DNA of 64,000 nucleotides from CAVSMC01 sp963798655 (GTDB taxonomy: Bacteria > Pseudomonadota > Gammaproteobacteria > Burkholderiales > Casimicrobiaceae), in NCBI GenBank assembly GCA_963798655.1, contig CAWCUH010000003.1, forward strand, positions 62,001-126,000, read 5' to 3'. Positions within the stretch are counted from its first letter, which is position 1. Each line of letters starts with the position of its first letter. Below are positions 25,875-35,559 of this stretch, piece after piece. A program made the translations under genes and the position numbers. Under the pieces are notes generated by a model, which worked only from the letters and a program-made list of their open reading frames with translations, was not told where the DNA came from and did no database searches.

Positions 25875-27284
25875 TTGTCCACCATTCGCGCAGGGCAAGC
25901 CGACGCGGGCGCGAGCGCGGATAGCGCCCGCATCACCGAGATCGACATCAGCGGAGCGGCGCGCGCGCTGTCGGTGCTGCGCCTGAGCGACTACGTATTG
26001 GTCGTCATGTGCGGCTTTGCCGCTATCGCGGCCGTGACCGGCATTGTCACGGGGCTCGCTTCGGGCAAGGGCGACGACTTGGTCGTCAACGGCCTGATGA
26101 GCGTGACGATGGGCTTCGCGGCCTACACCGGCTGGCGACATGTCGGCGTGATCGACCCGCGCGTGTGGCGCGCGTATCTGTGGGTGTTTCCGCTGCTGGC
26201 GATCCTCTTTGCGTTTGCGGCGTTCGCAACGCTCGCGGTCTGGTCCGAGCAACCGGGCGAAGACGGGCTGGTCGATTTGCTGCTCGGGCTCCTGGGATCG
26301 CTGACCATCGCGGGTGTCGCGCTTCCGAGCTTCGTGTGCGTGCTGCTGCTGCGCCGGATGCGCATCGAGCCGATCGGCGTCCCGCTCACCGACCTTCTCG
26401 CGCGGCTCGCCGGGCACGGCGGCGCGACGGCGATCGAAGCGACGCACATGCAGCGGATCAATCGGCCGCGCGGAATCGCATTCGCCGCTGCGGGCGCGAT
26501 CCTGCTGCTGGGCGTCATTGTCGCGCCGATGCCGGCCGATACGCAGACGGCGACCAACGTCATGCGCCTCGTCGACCAGGCGACGCTGCTTGCGTTCTTC
26601 CTGCTCGTGCGCGCGCGGCGATACTTCCAGATGAGCGCGGATTCGCTGCTTGCAGCGGACAAGCGGCCGCCGATCCTGTTCCTGCGATCGTTCGACGACG
26701 ACGCGAAGCAGCAATACGGGGATTCGCGCCGGGCGCTGCTCGACTTCTCGCTCGAGACGCGGCTTGCCAACCATTTCCTTCATTTCGGCCCGTTCATCGC
26801 GATCGGCTCGCCAAAGGAATCGGTGCCGCAGATCGGCGCCGCGCGCGTGCTGCTCGCCGACGATCGGTGGCAATCGCAGGTGCTCGACTGGATGAAGCAT
26901 GCGCAGCTCATCATCATGTATTCGGGCAAGACGCAATGGGTGAACTGGGAGCTGCGCAAGGTCGTCGACAGCGGACGCGCGACGAGCCTCGTGCTGATGT
27001 TCCCGGAGATCAAGGCATGGCGCCGCTCGAAGCGAAACGAGGACATCGCCGCGCGGGTCGAGCACATCCGCTCGGTGTTCAGGAACACGCCGTGGAACGA
27101 GGAGCTGATGGCGTACGGCGACTTCGCGGGCTTGCGCGCGATGCTGTTTCGCGCCGACGGCTCGATGGTCATGGTGAAGAGCCGCTCGCGCAGCCGCGAC
27201 GCGTACCACCTCGCCGCGCTCGTCGCCCATCAGCAGCTGCTGGACGCGGCTCCGGCCCCTGTTGCAGCCGAACTGGCGGCGTGA
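25875..27284 (+). CDS. polytopic membrane protein with TIR/SLOG-like cytoplasmic domain
   Basis: A 469-residue protein. About six transmembrane helices lie at roughly 40-62, 71-87, 101-124, 135-160, 192-212 and 222-240. A soluble domain from about residue 262 begins PPILFLRSFDDDA and continues FIAIGSPKESVPQIGAARV, DDRWQSQVLDWMKHAQLIIMYSG and WVNWELRKVVDSGR. A start like a nucleotide-binding Rossmann sheet, a 'sender' helix, and the final W-E-L-x-K-V helix resemble TIR- or SLOG-like domains used as NAD(+)- or nucleotide-handling effectors. I cannot assign a named family. The TTG start at 25875 has AGGAGGAG five bases upstream. It is divergent from the sheath-ATPase gene across 265 bases, so the two may be co-regulated. 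Confidence 0.75.
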   Translation: MSTIRAGQADAGASADSARITEIDISGAARALSVLRLSDYVLVVMCGFAAIAAVTGIVTGLASGKGDDLVVNGLMSVTMGFAAYTGWRHVGVIDPRVWRAYLWVFPLLAILFAFAAFATLAVWSEQPGEDGLVDLLLGLLGSLTIAGVALPSFVCVLLLRRMRIEPIGVPLTDLLARLAGHGGATAIEATHMQRINRPRGIAFAAAGAILLLGVIVAPMPADTQTATNVMRLVDQATLLAFFLLVRARRYFQMSADSLLAADKRPPILFLRSFDDDAKQQYGDSRRALLDFSLETRLANHFLHFGPFIAIGSPKESVPQIGAARVLLADDRWQSQVLDWMKHAQLIIMYSGKTQWVNWELRKVVDSGRATSLVLMFPEIKAWRRSKRNEDIAARVEHIRSVFRNTPWNEELMAYGDFAGLRAMLFRADGSMVMVKSRSRSRDAYHLAALVAHQQLLDAAPAPVAAELAA

Positions 27285-27314
27285 TGGCGCAGTGCGCGCG
27301 CCGTGTCTCGCAGG

Positions 27315-28763
27315 TCAGTCGACCGACGACAGCGGCCGTGCGACTTCCTCGAGCGGCTTGCGCTCGGCGGCAATGCCGAGCCATAGCGCGACCGCGGCGG
27401 CCACGATCATCAGCAGCGCGCCGAGCGCGTAACCGGCGGCGATCGCGGTCGGCCTGCCCGTTCCGATCAGCGCCCCGAACAGCCATGGCGCGCCGATGCC
27501 GCCGATTCCGGTGCCGAGCGCGTAGAACAGGGCGATCGAAAGCGCGCGCACCTCGACCGGAAAGCTTTCGCTCACCACGAGATACGCCGAGCTCGCCGCG
27601 GCGGACGCGAAAAAGAACACGAGCGACCATGCAAGCGTCTGCGTCGCCGCGCTCAGCATGCCGGCGACGAACAGCACCGCGGTGCCGCCCAGCAGCAGGC
27701 CGGAGATCGCGTACGTCGCCGCGATCATCTGCCGGCGGCCCCACGTGTCGAAGTGACGGCCGAGCACGAGCGGACCGATGAAGTTGCCGATTGCGAACGG
27801 CAGCAGATACAGCCCGATGTGTTCGGGCGACACTGCGTAGAAGCGATCGAGCACGAGCGCGTACGTGAAGAAGATCGCGTTGTAGCAGAATGCCTGCGCG
27901 GTCATCAGCACCAGCCCGAGCACCGCTCGGCGCGGGTAATGACGGAAGAGGCTGACCGCGAGATCCGCGAAGCTCACGGTGCGCATGCGAACGCGCAGTC
28001 GAAGCGGCGGCGACAGCGGCGTCCGATCGCCGTCGCTCGCGCCGGCGTCGCGCTCGACGGCGGCGAGGATCCGCTCGGCTTCGTCGACCCGCCCGTGCAG
28101 CAGCAGCCAGCGCGGGCTTTCGGGCAGAAATCCGCGCAGGAACAGGATGGCGATGCCCAGCAGGGCGCCGATCGCGAACGCGGCGCGCCATCCGACGTCG
28201 AGCGGCAGAACGCCGGGCTGCAGCAGCACGCTGGAACCGACCGAGCCGATGGCGGCGCCGAGCCAGAAGCTGCCATTGATCGCGAGATCGGTGCGGCCGC
28301 GATAGCGCGCCGGGATCAGCTCCTGAATCGCCGAGTTGATCGCCGAGTATTCGCCGCCGATTCCCGCGCCGGTGAAAAAGCGGCAAATCGCGAACATCGC
28401 GAAATCGGCGGACAGCGCAGTCGCCGCCGTCGCGAGCACGTAAACGCCGAGCGTGACGAAGAACAGCCGCTTGCGGCCGAAGCGATCGGTGAGCCAGCCG
28501 AACAGCAGAGCGCCGAGCACCGCGCCGGCGAGATACGCGCTCGCCGACATGCCGACCTGCGCGTCGTCGAGGCGCAACGACGGGCTTGCCTTCAACGCTC
28601 CGGACACAGCGCCCGCGAGCGTCACCTCGAGACCGTCGAGCACCCAGGTGATGCCGAGCGCGACGATGACGAGCGTATGGAAGCGTGCCCACGCGAGCGC
28701 GTCGAGCCGCGCGGGCACGGAGCTTTCGATGATGTTCGCTGCGGCCGGCGCGGAACGGTTCAT
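27315..28763 (-). CDS. MFS transporter (metabolite:H+ symporter / sugar-porter type)
   Basis: A 482-residue, 12-helix major facilitator protein. Typical elements are GWLTDRFGRKRLFFVTL after helix 2, RFFTGAGIGGEYSAINS in helix 4, the loop PARYRGRTDLAINGSFW, FLPESPRWLL before the central loop, and LGRHFDTWGRRQMIAATYA in the second half. The pattern resembles aromatic-acid or sugar-porter families; the substrate is unknown. The ATG at 28763 is chosen because the longer 28823 start adds an Arg-rich stretch outside the first helix. It converges with the membrane TIR-like gene (30-base gap) and is divergent from rmuC. Confidence 0.9.
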   Translation of the reverse strand: MNRSAPAAANIIESSVPARLDALAWARFHTLVIVALGITWVLDGLEVTLAGAVSGALKASPSLRLDDAQVGMSASAYLAGAVLGALLFGWLTDRFGRKRLFFVTLGVYVLATAATALSADFAMFAICRFFTGAGIGGEYSAINSAIQELIPARYRGRTDLAINGSFWLGAAIGSVGSSVLLQPGVLPLDVGWRAAFAIGALLGIAILFLRGFLPESPRWLLLHGRVDEAERILAAVERDAGASDGDRTPLSPPLRLRVRMRTVSFADLAVSLFRHYPRRAVLGLVLMTAQAFCYNAIFFTYALVLDRFYAVSPEHIGLYLLPFAIGNFIGPLVLGRHFDTWGRRQMIAATYAISGLLLGGTAVLFVAGMLSAATQTLAWSLVFFFASAAASSAYLVVSESFPVEVRALSIALFYALGTGIGGIGAPWLFGALIGTGRPTAIAAGYALGALLMIVAAAVALWLGIAAERKPLEEVARPLSSVD

Positions 28764-28988
28764 GGATCGAGGACGCCGATCGTGTCGATTCGTTCCGTCG
28801 CTGCCGACCCGCAATCGTGCCAAGCGGGATACCGGAAGCGCAGGCGAACGCTCGTTCGCCGACCCAGGCTCACGCGGTGAGCCTGCCGAGCCGCATCATT
28901 CTTTCATGCGATGCCTGGTCCGTCGTCCCGCCCGGCACTTCGCATGTGATGCGCACGCGGTATTCTCACATCGAATCGGGAGCACGCT

Positions 28989-30425
28989 TTGGATATCGTC
29001 CTCGCACTGATTGCCGGACTTCTCGCCGGCGGCGGCGCCGTCGCGCTGCTGCTGCGCCCGCGAATCGCCGCCGCGCTCGAGCTCGGCAAAGCGTCCGCCG
29101 ACAGCGAGCGCGCCACGCTGCTGGAACGGCTCGCCGCGCGCGACGCCGACGCGAAGCGTCTCGAGCGCGACAGCGCGCAGCTGTACGCGCAGGTCGACGA
29201 GTCGCGCCGCGCCGCGCAGCAGGTCGATCGCGAGCGCGCGCAGGTCAACGCCGACAACGCGCGGCTCGCCGCGGAGCTCGATGGCGAGCGCGCGAAGCTC
29301 GGCGAGAAGCTCGCGCTGCTCGATCGTGCGCAGCAGCAGCTCGAAAGCACGTTTCGCGCAGCGTCGGCGCAGGCGCTGCAGGCGAACAACCGCGCGTTCC
29401 TCGATCTCGCGCGCGAGACGCTCGGCCGGTTCCAGCAGGGCGCGCAGGGCGAACTCGAGAAGCGCCAGCAGGCGATCCACGAGCTCGTCGGGCCGGTCAG
29501 GCTGTCGCTCGACAAGCTCGACGGGCGCATCCACGAGATCGAGAAAGTGCGCGAAGGCGCGTACCAGGCGCTGACGAGCCAGGTGCGCGCGCTCGCGGAA
29601 AGTCACGGCGATCTGCGTCGCGAAACGTCGAATCTGGTGAAGGCGCTGCGCCAGCCGGCGGCGCGCGGCCGCTGGGGCGAGCTGCAGCTGCGGCGCGTGG
29701 TCGAGATGGCCGGCATGCTCGAGCACTGCGATTTCGTCGAGCAGGCGAGCGTCGCCGGCGATGACGGTCGGCTGCGTCCGGACATGCTCGTTCGCTTGCC
29801 GGGCGGGCGGCGCATCGTCGTCGACGCGAAGACGCCGCTGACCGCGTATCTCGAGGCGGTGGAGACGGACGACGACGAGATCCGCCGGCAACGGATGGTC
29901 GACCACGCGCGGCAGGTGCGCGATCACATGACGCGGCTCGGCCGCAAGTCGTACCAGGATCAGTTCGACACGACGCCCGAGCTGGTCGTGCTGTTCCTGC
30001 CGGGCGAGATGTTCTTCTCGGCCGCGCTGCAGCAGGATGCGGAGCTGATCGAGTTCGGCGTCGGCGAGAAAGTGATCCCGGCCACGCCGACGACGCTGAT
30101 CGCGATGCTGCGCGCGATCGCTTATGGCTGGAAGCAGGAGGCGCTCGCGCGGAACGCACACGAGATCAGTGCGCTCGGACGCGAGCTGCACGAGCGCATC
30201 GCCGTGATGGCATCGCATTGGGGCAAGGTCGGAAGGAACCTCGGCGAAGCGGTCGGCGCGTACAACAAGGCCGTCGCCTCGCTCGAAACGCGCGTGCTCG
30301 TCTCCGCGCGCCGCTTCAAGCAGCTCGAAGCCGTGCCCGACGGGCGTGAGATCGCGCAGGTCGACCAGGTCGAGGCGCTGCCGCGCGCGTTGCAGGTGCC
30401 GGAGCTGGAAGCGGAAGCGGGCTGA
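28989..30425 (+). CDS. rmuC: DNA recombination protein RmuC
   Basis: A 478-residue RmuC. The N-terminal membrane helix (LALIAGLLAGGGAVALLL) is followed by a long coiled coil (about 45-200), then the RmuC nuclease-like core: RWGELQLRRVVEMAGM, FVEQASV, RPDMLVRLPGGRRIVVDAKTPL, the F-L-P-G-E-M-F segment and AIAYGWKQEAL. The D...D-A-K arrangement is the PD-(D/E)XK-like site. RmuC limits inversions at short inverted repeats and has been linked to defence against some mobile elements. The start codon is TTG. The next gene begins six bases after its stop, so the two genome-maintenance genes form an operon. Confidence 0.93.
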   Translation: MDIVLALIAGLLAGGGAVALLLRPRIAAALELGKASADSERATLLERLAARDADAKRLERDSAQLYAQVDESRRAAQQVDRERAQVNADNARLAAELDGERAKLGEKLALLDRAQQQLESTFRAASAQALQANNRAFLDLARETLGRFQQGAQGELEKRQQAIHELVGPVRLSLDKLDGRIHEIEKVREGAYQALTSQVRALAESHGDLRRETSNLVKALRQPAARGRWGELQLRRVVEMAGMLEHCDFVEQASVAGDDGRLRPDMLVRLPGGRRIVVDAKTPLTAYLEAVETDDDEIRRQRMVDHARQVRDHMTRLGRKSYQDQFDTTPELVVLFLPGEMFFSAALQQDAELIEFGVGEKVIPATPTTLIAMLRAIAYGWKQEALARNAHEISALGRELHERIAVMASHWGKVGRNLGEAVGAYNKAVASLETRVLVSARRFKQLEAVPDGREIAQVDQVEALPRALQVPELEAEAG

Positions 30426-30431
30426 GGCCGC

Positions 30432-33400
30432 ATGCAAACGCGCGGCGGCAAGACGCTGTATTCGGCCGGCGACGTGGTCGCGTTCCTCGAATGCGAGCAC
30501 GCCACGTCGCTCGCGCTCGTCGATCTCGTCACGCCGCTGCCGCGCGCGCAGGACGACGAGGCAGCGGTGCTCGTGCAGCACAAGGGACTCGCGCACGAAG
30601 CGCGCTACTTCGAGTCGCTGCAGGCCTCCGCGTCGAGCGTCGCGCGGATCGCGAGCGAGGGCACACCCGACGCGCGTGCCGAAGCGACGCGGCGGGCGAT
30701 GCGCGAAGGCTGCGACGTCATCTACCAGGCGGCACTGTTGTCCGGGCCGCTGTTCGGTGTCGCCGATTTCCTGCGCCGCGTCGAGCGGCCGTCGGCGCTC
30801 GGCGCGTACAGCTATGAAGTCGTCGACACGAAGCTCGCGCGCAACGAGAAGGCCAAGTTCATCGTTCAGCTTTGCTTCTATTCCGACCTGCTGGCGCACG
30901 AGCAGGGTGTCGACCCGGCGGCGATGCACGTCGTGCTGGGCGACGGTGTCGCGCACACGTATCGCGTGGCGAACTACTCGCGCTACTTCCGCCTCGTGCG
31001 GGATCGCTTCGTCGCGTTCGTCGGCCGGCATCCTAACGGCACGTATCCGGAGCACTGTTCGTTTTGCGAACTGTGCACGTGGCGCGACGTCTGCGCCGCG
31101 CAGTGGATGGCAGACGACCATTTGAACCAGGTCGCCGGCATTCGCCGCGACCAGATCGAGCGGCTGCGCGAGGCCGGCGTCTCGACGCTCGAGGCGCTCG
31201 CGCAGGTCGACGACGTCGCGGCGTTCGGCAAGCCGCCCGCGGCGACCGTCGCGAAACTGCGCTCGCAGGCGGCGCTGCAGCTTGCGTATCGCCGCACGGG
31301 CAAGCATCGCACCGAGCCGATCGAGCTCGATCCGCAGGCAAGGCGCGGCTTCTACCGGATGCCGGAGCCGGACGCCGGGGACGTGTTTTTCGACATGGAA
31401 GGCGACCCGTTCGAGCCGGACGGGCTCGAGTATCTGTTCGGCCTGCGTTTCGTCGACGACGCGCGGCGCGCTGCGCTTCAGGGCGCTCTGGGGCCACGAC
31501 CGCGCGCAGGAGCGCGCCGCGTTCGAGGCGCTGATGGATTTCTTCGCCGAGCGGATGCGCCGCTTTCCGCGCATGCACATCTACCACTACGCGCACTACG
31601 AGCCGACGGCGCTCAAGCGACTGATGTGTCTGCACGGCGCGCGCGAAGCGGAGGTCGACGACCTGTTGCGCCGCGGCACGTTCGTCGACCTGTACCGCGT
31701 CGTGTGCGAGGCGCTGCGCGCGTCGACGGCGGGCTACTCGATCAAGGACATCGAGACGTTCTACATGCCGCCGCGCGAGGGCGACATCCGGACGGCCGGG
31801 GCGAGCATCGTCCACTACGAGCGCTGGCGCGAAACGCGCGATGCGGCGGAGCTCGAGAAGATCGAGCGCTACAACGACGACGATTGCCGCTCGACGCACC
31901 TGCTGCGCGACTGGCTGCTGCGGCGGCGACCGCAGGGGTTGCCGTGGTACGCGGGCGAGCGGCCCGCCGATGACGCGGGCGAGGCGCCGCGGGTGTCGGA
32001 ACGGATCGCCCGGGTCGAGTCCGCGCTGCAGACGTATCGCGGCGCGCTGCTCGGCAATCTGCCGGAGGATCGCGATGCGTGGGGCGTCGATGAGCACGTG
32101 CGCGAGCTCGTGTTCGATCTGCTCGACTTCCATCGCCGCGCCGACAAGCCGCAATGGTGGGCGATGTACGCGCGCCGCGACATGACGGACGACGATCTGA
32201 TCGACGATATCGAATGCCTGGGCGGGCTGCGCCGGTCGGCCGAACGCCCGCCCGAAAAGGAAAATCGTTCACTGGTGTACACGTTCGGCTTCCCCGAGCA
32301 GCAGACGAAGCTCCGTGCCGGAAGCGACTGTTACCGTACCGACACGTCGGCGCGGCTCGGCCAAATCGTCGCGCTCGACGGCGCGGCGGGCATCGTGCGC
32401 ATCAAGACCGGTTCGAAGGTCCCGGTTCCGCAGGCACTGTCGATCGGCCCCCGCGGCCCGATCGGGAACGACGTGCTGCGCGAGGCCGTATGGCGCTTCG
32501 CCGATTCGCTGATCGCAGACGACGGTCGTTACGCCGCGGTGCGCGCATTGCTTCGCCGCGACGCACCGCGGATCAGCGGGCGCTCGGCGGGCTTGCCCGT
32601 GTTGTCCGGCGACGGCAGCCTGCTCGACCAGGCGCTCGCCGCCGCGCTCGCGCTCGACGACAGCTACCTGTTTCGTGCAGGGACCGCCCGGATCCGGCAA
32701 GACGACGATCGGCTCGCAGCTGATCGTCGAGCTGATCCGGCGCGGCAAGCGCGTCGGCGTGACATCGAACAGCCACAAGGTGATTCACAACCTGCTCACG
32801 GCGGTGGAGCGGCGCGCGAAGACGGAGGGCGTCGCCTTTCGTGGCGTGAAGAAGGCGAGCGGCGACGATACGCGCTTCGACGGCCAATTCATCGCCGACG
32901 TCGAGCACAACGACGCCGTGTCCGGAAGCGGCTGCGATCTCGTCGCCGGCACCGCGTGGCTGTTCGCCGATCCACAGATGGAAGCGTCGATCGACTATCT
33001 GTTCGTCGACGAAGCGGGGCAGGTCGCGCTCGCGAATCTCGTCGCCATGGGAACATCGGCGCGCAATCTCGTGCTGCTCGGCGACCAGATGCAGCTCGGA
33101 CAGCCGATCCAGGGCGTGCATCCGGGCCGCTCGGGCGAATCGTCGCTCGATTATCTGCTCGACGGACGCTCGACCGTCGGCGACGAGCGCGGCATCTTCC
33201 TCGGCACATCGTGGCGGATGCACGACGGCATCTGCCGCTTCATCTCCGACGCGGTGTACGACGGCCGTCTGCTCTCCGATCCGCGCAATCGCAACCAGCG
33301 GATCGTGCTCGGCGCGTCGGCGCACGAAGCTCTGGCCGCAACCGGCATCCGCTTCATCCCCGTCCAGCACGACGGTTGCCGGCAGCGCAGCGAAGCCGAG

Positions 33401-33820
33401 GCGGCGGTGGTGAAGCGCATCTACGAAAGCCTCCTTGGCGAGCGCTGCATGAACAAGGACGGCAGGCAAAAGCCGATCAGCGCCGACGACCTGCTCGTCG
33501 TCGCGCCGTACAACGTCCAGGTGAATCTGCTGAGGTCCATGCTGCCCGCCGGCGCGCGCGTCGGCACGATCGACAAGTTCCAGGGGCAGGAAGCGGAGGC
33601 GGTGATCGTGTCGATGACGACGTCGAACGGCGCGTGCCTGCCGCGCAACATCGGATTCCTCTACGACAGGAACCGCCTGAACGTCGCGGTATCGCGCGCG
33701 AGGTGCCTCGCCATCGTCGTCGCGTGCCCCGATCTGCTGAACGTCCAGTGCGGCACGCCGGACGAGATGGAGCTCGTCAACACGCTGTGCTGGTTGCGCG
33801 AGTACGCCGACGCGCGATAA
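30432..33820 (+). CDS. TM0106-family RecB-like nuclease fused to SF1 (Dna2/Upf1-like) helicase, two frameshifts
   Basis: Three frames together give one protein of about 1,128 residues. Part 1 (to about 31463) contains the RecB-like nuclease region (YEVVDTKLARNEKAKFI; CSFCELCTWRDVC, a likely Fe-S or zinc cysteine cluster) and the start of an RNase H-like domain, VFFDMEGDPFEPDG. Part 2 (31465-32673) continues it: FRALWGHDRAQERAAF, HYEPTALKRL, ERYNDDDCRST. Part 3 (from 32675) is the helicase: VQGPPGSGKTTIG (Walker A), YLFVDEAGQVALAN (Walker B), DQMQLGQP, GTIDKFQGQEAEAVI and LNVAVSRARCLAIVV. Shifts lie at about 31464 and 32674, each one base, and all motifs survive. Function: probably DNA repair or restriction-like processing with RmuC. 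Confidence 0.85.
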
Positions 33821-33851
33821 GCGATCGCGGGATCGAAAGCTGCTGCGCCGC

Positions 33852-33876
33852 AACGCGCGACGCGAAGCGCGTTTTT
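33852..33876 (+). terminator. intrinsic terminator after the nuclease-helicase gene
   Basis: A 7-bp stem AACGCGC / GCGCGTT (33852-33858 and 33867-33873) with an 8-base loop runs into TTTTT (33872-33876), 31 bases after the stop codon at 33820. The position and the U-tract fit Rho-independent termination. Confidence 0.65.
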
Positions 33877-33917
33877 GTGGCTCAATTCGTGAGCCACCCC
33901 ATGCGATAATGCCGTCA
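33877..33917 (+). promoter_or_regulatory. perfect palindrome and promoter for the WYL regulator, possibly leaderless
   Basis: GTGGCTCA (33877-33884), five bases, then TGAGCCAC (33890-33897) is a perfect inverted repeat. A -10 element GATAAT lies at 33905-33910. Transcription would start near 33916-33917, which is the A of the WYL gene's ATG, so the mRNA may be leaderless. No Shine-Dalgarno is present. The palindrome covers the -35 region, where an autorepressor would bind. Confidence 0.6.
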
Positions 33918-34891
33918 TGGACCGCACCGAGCGTTTCTATCGCATCGACCAGCTGTTGCAGGAGCGCGGCGTCGTTTCCCGGCAGGCATTCCTCGACGAG
34001 CTCGAGGTGTCGCCCGCGACGTTCAAGCGCGATCTCGAATACATGCGCGACCGCTTCAGCGCGCCGGTCGTCTGGGACGCGGCCGCCGGCGGTTACCGCT
34101 ACGGCAGGCAGACCGCCGGCGGCCGCCGCTACGAGCTGCCGGGCCTGTGGTTCAACGAGGCCGAGGCGTTCGCGCTGGTCATGATGGAGCATCTGCTGTC
34201 GTCGCTCGACAAGGGCGGGCTCATCGGCCCGCACATCGCGCCGCTGCGCGCTCGGCTCACCGCGATGCTTGGAACCGGCGAGGCATCCGCCGCCGAAGTG
34301 CGCCGGCGGATCCGGCTGCTGTCGTTCGCGCCGCGCAGGCTCGCGCTGAAGCATTTCGAGGAGATCGGCCGCGCGACGTTCAAGCGCCAGCGGCTGCACA
34401 TCGAGTATTACGCGCGCAGCAGCGACGCGACGTCCGAGCGCGACGTGTCGCCGCAACGGCTCGTCCACTATCGCGAGAACTGGTACCTCGACGCGTGGTG
34501 CCATTTGCGCAACGACCTGCGCAACTTCGCGCTCGACGGCATCCGCAGCGTGCGCGTGCTCGATGAAACGGCGCGCGAGGTGCCGGTGAAGACGCTCGAC
34601 GATTACCTCGCAACCGGCTACGGAATCGTGCGTGGCACCAGCGTGCGATGGGCGAAGCTGCGCTTTACCGCCGAGCGCGCGCGCTGGATTGCGTCGGAAG
34701 TCTGGCATCCCGAGCAGAGGGGCACGTTCGACACGAGCGGCCGCTACGTGCTCGAGCTGCCGTACCGCGACGACCGCGAGCTCGTGCCGGAGATCCTCAA
34801 GCACGGCGCGGACGTCCAAGTGCTGGCACCCGACGACCTGCGCGGCAAGATCCGCGACAGCCATCGCGCCGCGGCGGCGCTCTATGGCTGA
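33917..34891 (+). CDS. WYL-domain transcriptional regulator (YafY/DeoR-like)
   Basis: A 324-residue regulator. An N-terminal winged helix (RFYRIDQLLQERGVVSRQAF, quoted in part; SPATFKRDLEYMRDR) is followed by a WYL domain with HIEYYARSSD, ERDVSPQRLVHYRENWYLDAWCH and NFALDGIRSVRVLD, and a C-terminal WCX-type tail. WYL domains sense small molecules or nucleic-acid-related ligands and regulate DNA damage, defence and other genes. The palindrome directly upstream suggests autoregulation. No obvious target operon sits immediately downstream. Confidence 0.92.
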   Translation: MDRTERFYRIDQLLQERGVVSRQAFLDELEVSPATFKRDLEYMRDRFSAPVVWDAAAGGYRYGRQTAGGRRYELPGLWFNEAEAFALVMMEHLLSSLDKGGLIGPHIAPLRARLTAMLGTGEASAAEVRRRIRLLSFAPRRLALKHFEEIGRATFKRQRLHIEYYARSSDATSERDVSPQRLVHYRENWYLDAWCHLRNDLRNFALDGIRSVRVLDETAREVPVKTLDDYLATGYGIVRGTSVRWAKLRFTAERARWIASEVWHPEQRGTFDTSGRYVLELPYRDDRELVPEILKHGADVQVLAPDDLRGKIRDSHRAAAALYG

Positions 34892-35047
34892 CGCCGCCTC
34901 TGGGCCATCGCTCGCGGCGTCGCTCGACGCACGGCGGGTGTCGATTCGGCGTGCCTTCGTTCGACCAGCCTGTGGAACGCCTGGGCGGGCGCGTTTTCGA
35001 AGTTATGCATCGCCCGCGGGCACGTCCCCATCGACAACGGAGGTTCC

Positions 35048-35533
35048 ATGCAGAAGATCACGCCCTTTCTGTGGTATTCGAAGGAGGCCGAAGAGGCCGC
35101 GACGTTCTACACGTCGATCTTTCCGAACTCGCGCGTCAACAACGTGACCGCGCTGCCGAGCGAGTCGCCCAGCGGCCCGCCGGGATCGGTGAAGATCGTC
35201 GATTTCGAGCTGTTCGGCCAGCCGTTCGTCGCGATGAGCGCGGGGCCGCTCGACCCGTTCAATCATGCGGTGTCGTTCGTCGTCAACTGCGACGACCAGG
35301 CCGAGATCGACCGCTACTGGAGCGCGCTGCTGGAAGGTGGCTCCGCCGAGGCGTGCGGCTGGCTGAAGGATCGGTTCGGGCTGTCGTGGCAGATCGTGCC
35401 GACGATCCTCGCCAAGCTCATGTCCGATCCCGATCGAGCGAAGGCGAAGCGCGCGTCGGACGCGATGATGAAGATGGTCAAGCTCGACATCGGCACATTG
35501 CAGGCGGCGTTCGACGGCACCGCGCGCGGTTAG
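35048..35533 (+). CDS. VOC superfamily protein (PhnB / 3-demethylubiquinone methyltransferase-like)
   Basis: A 161-residue protein of the PhnB-like branch of the vicinal-oxygen-chelate superfamily. It starts QKITPFLWYSKEAEEAATFY and has SVKIVDFELFGQPFVAMSAGP, FNHAVSFVVNCDDQAEIDRYW and GWLKDRFGLSWQIVP, the standard blocks of this small family (long blocks abbreviated by position: 2-20, 47-66, 71-92, 103-118). Biochemical function is generally unknown despite the 'methyltransferase' label in some databases. A good Shine-Dalgarno (CGGAGG) precedes the ATG. About 155 bases separate it from the WYL gene, with nothing recognisable in the gap. Confidence 0.88.
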   Translation: MQKITPFLWYSKEAEEAATFYTSIFPNSRVNNVTALPSESPSGPPGSVKIVDFELFGQPFVAMSAGPLDPFNHAVSFVVNCDDQAEIDRYWSALLEGGSAEACGWLKDRFGLSWQIVPTILAKLMSDPDRAKAKRASDAMMKMVKLDIGTLQAAFDGTARG

Positions 35534-35559
35534 GCCGTACGAGACCGCCATCGCGCGTG

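Noticed and set aside
28896..31580. 894-residue minus-strand frame opposite rmuC
   Set aside because: Antisense shadow of RmuC, whose coiled coil and core motifs are unmistakable on the plus strand.
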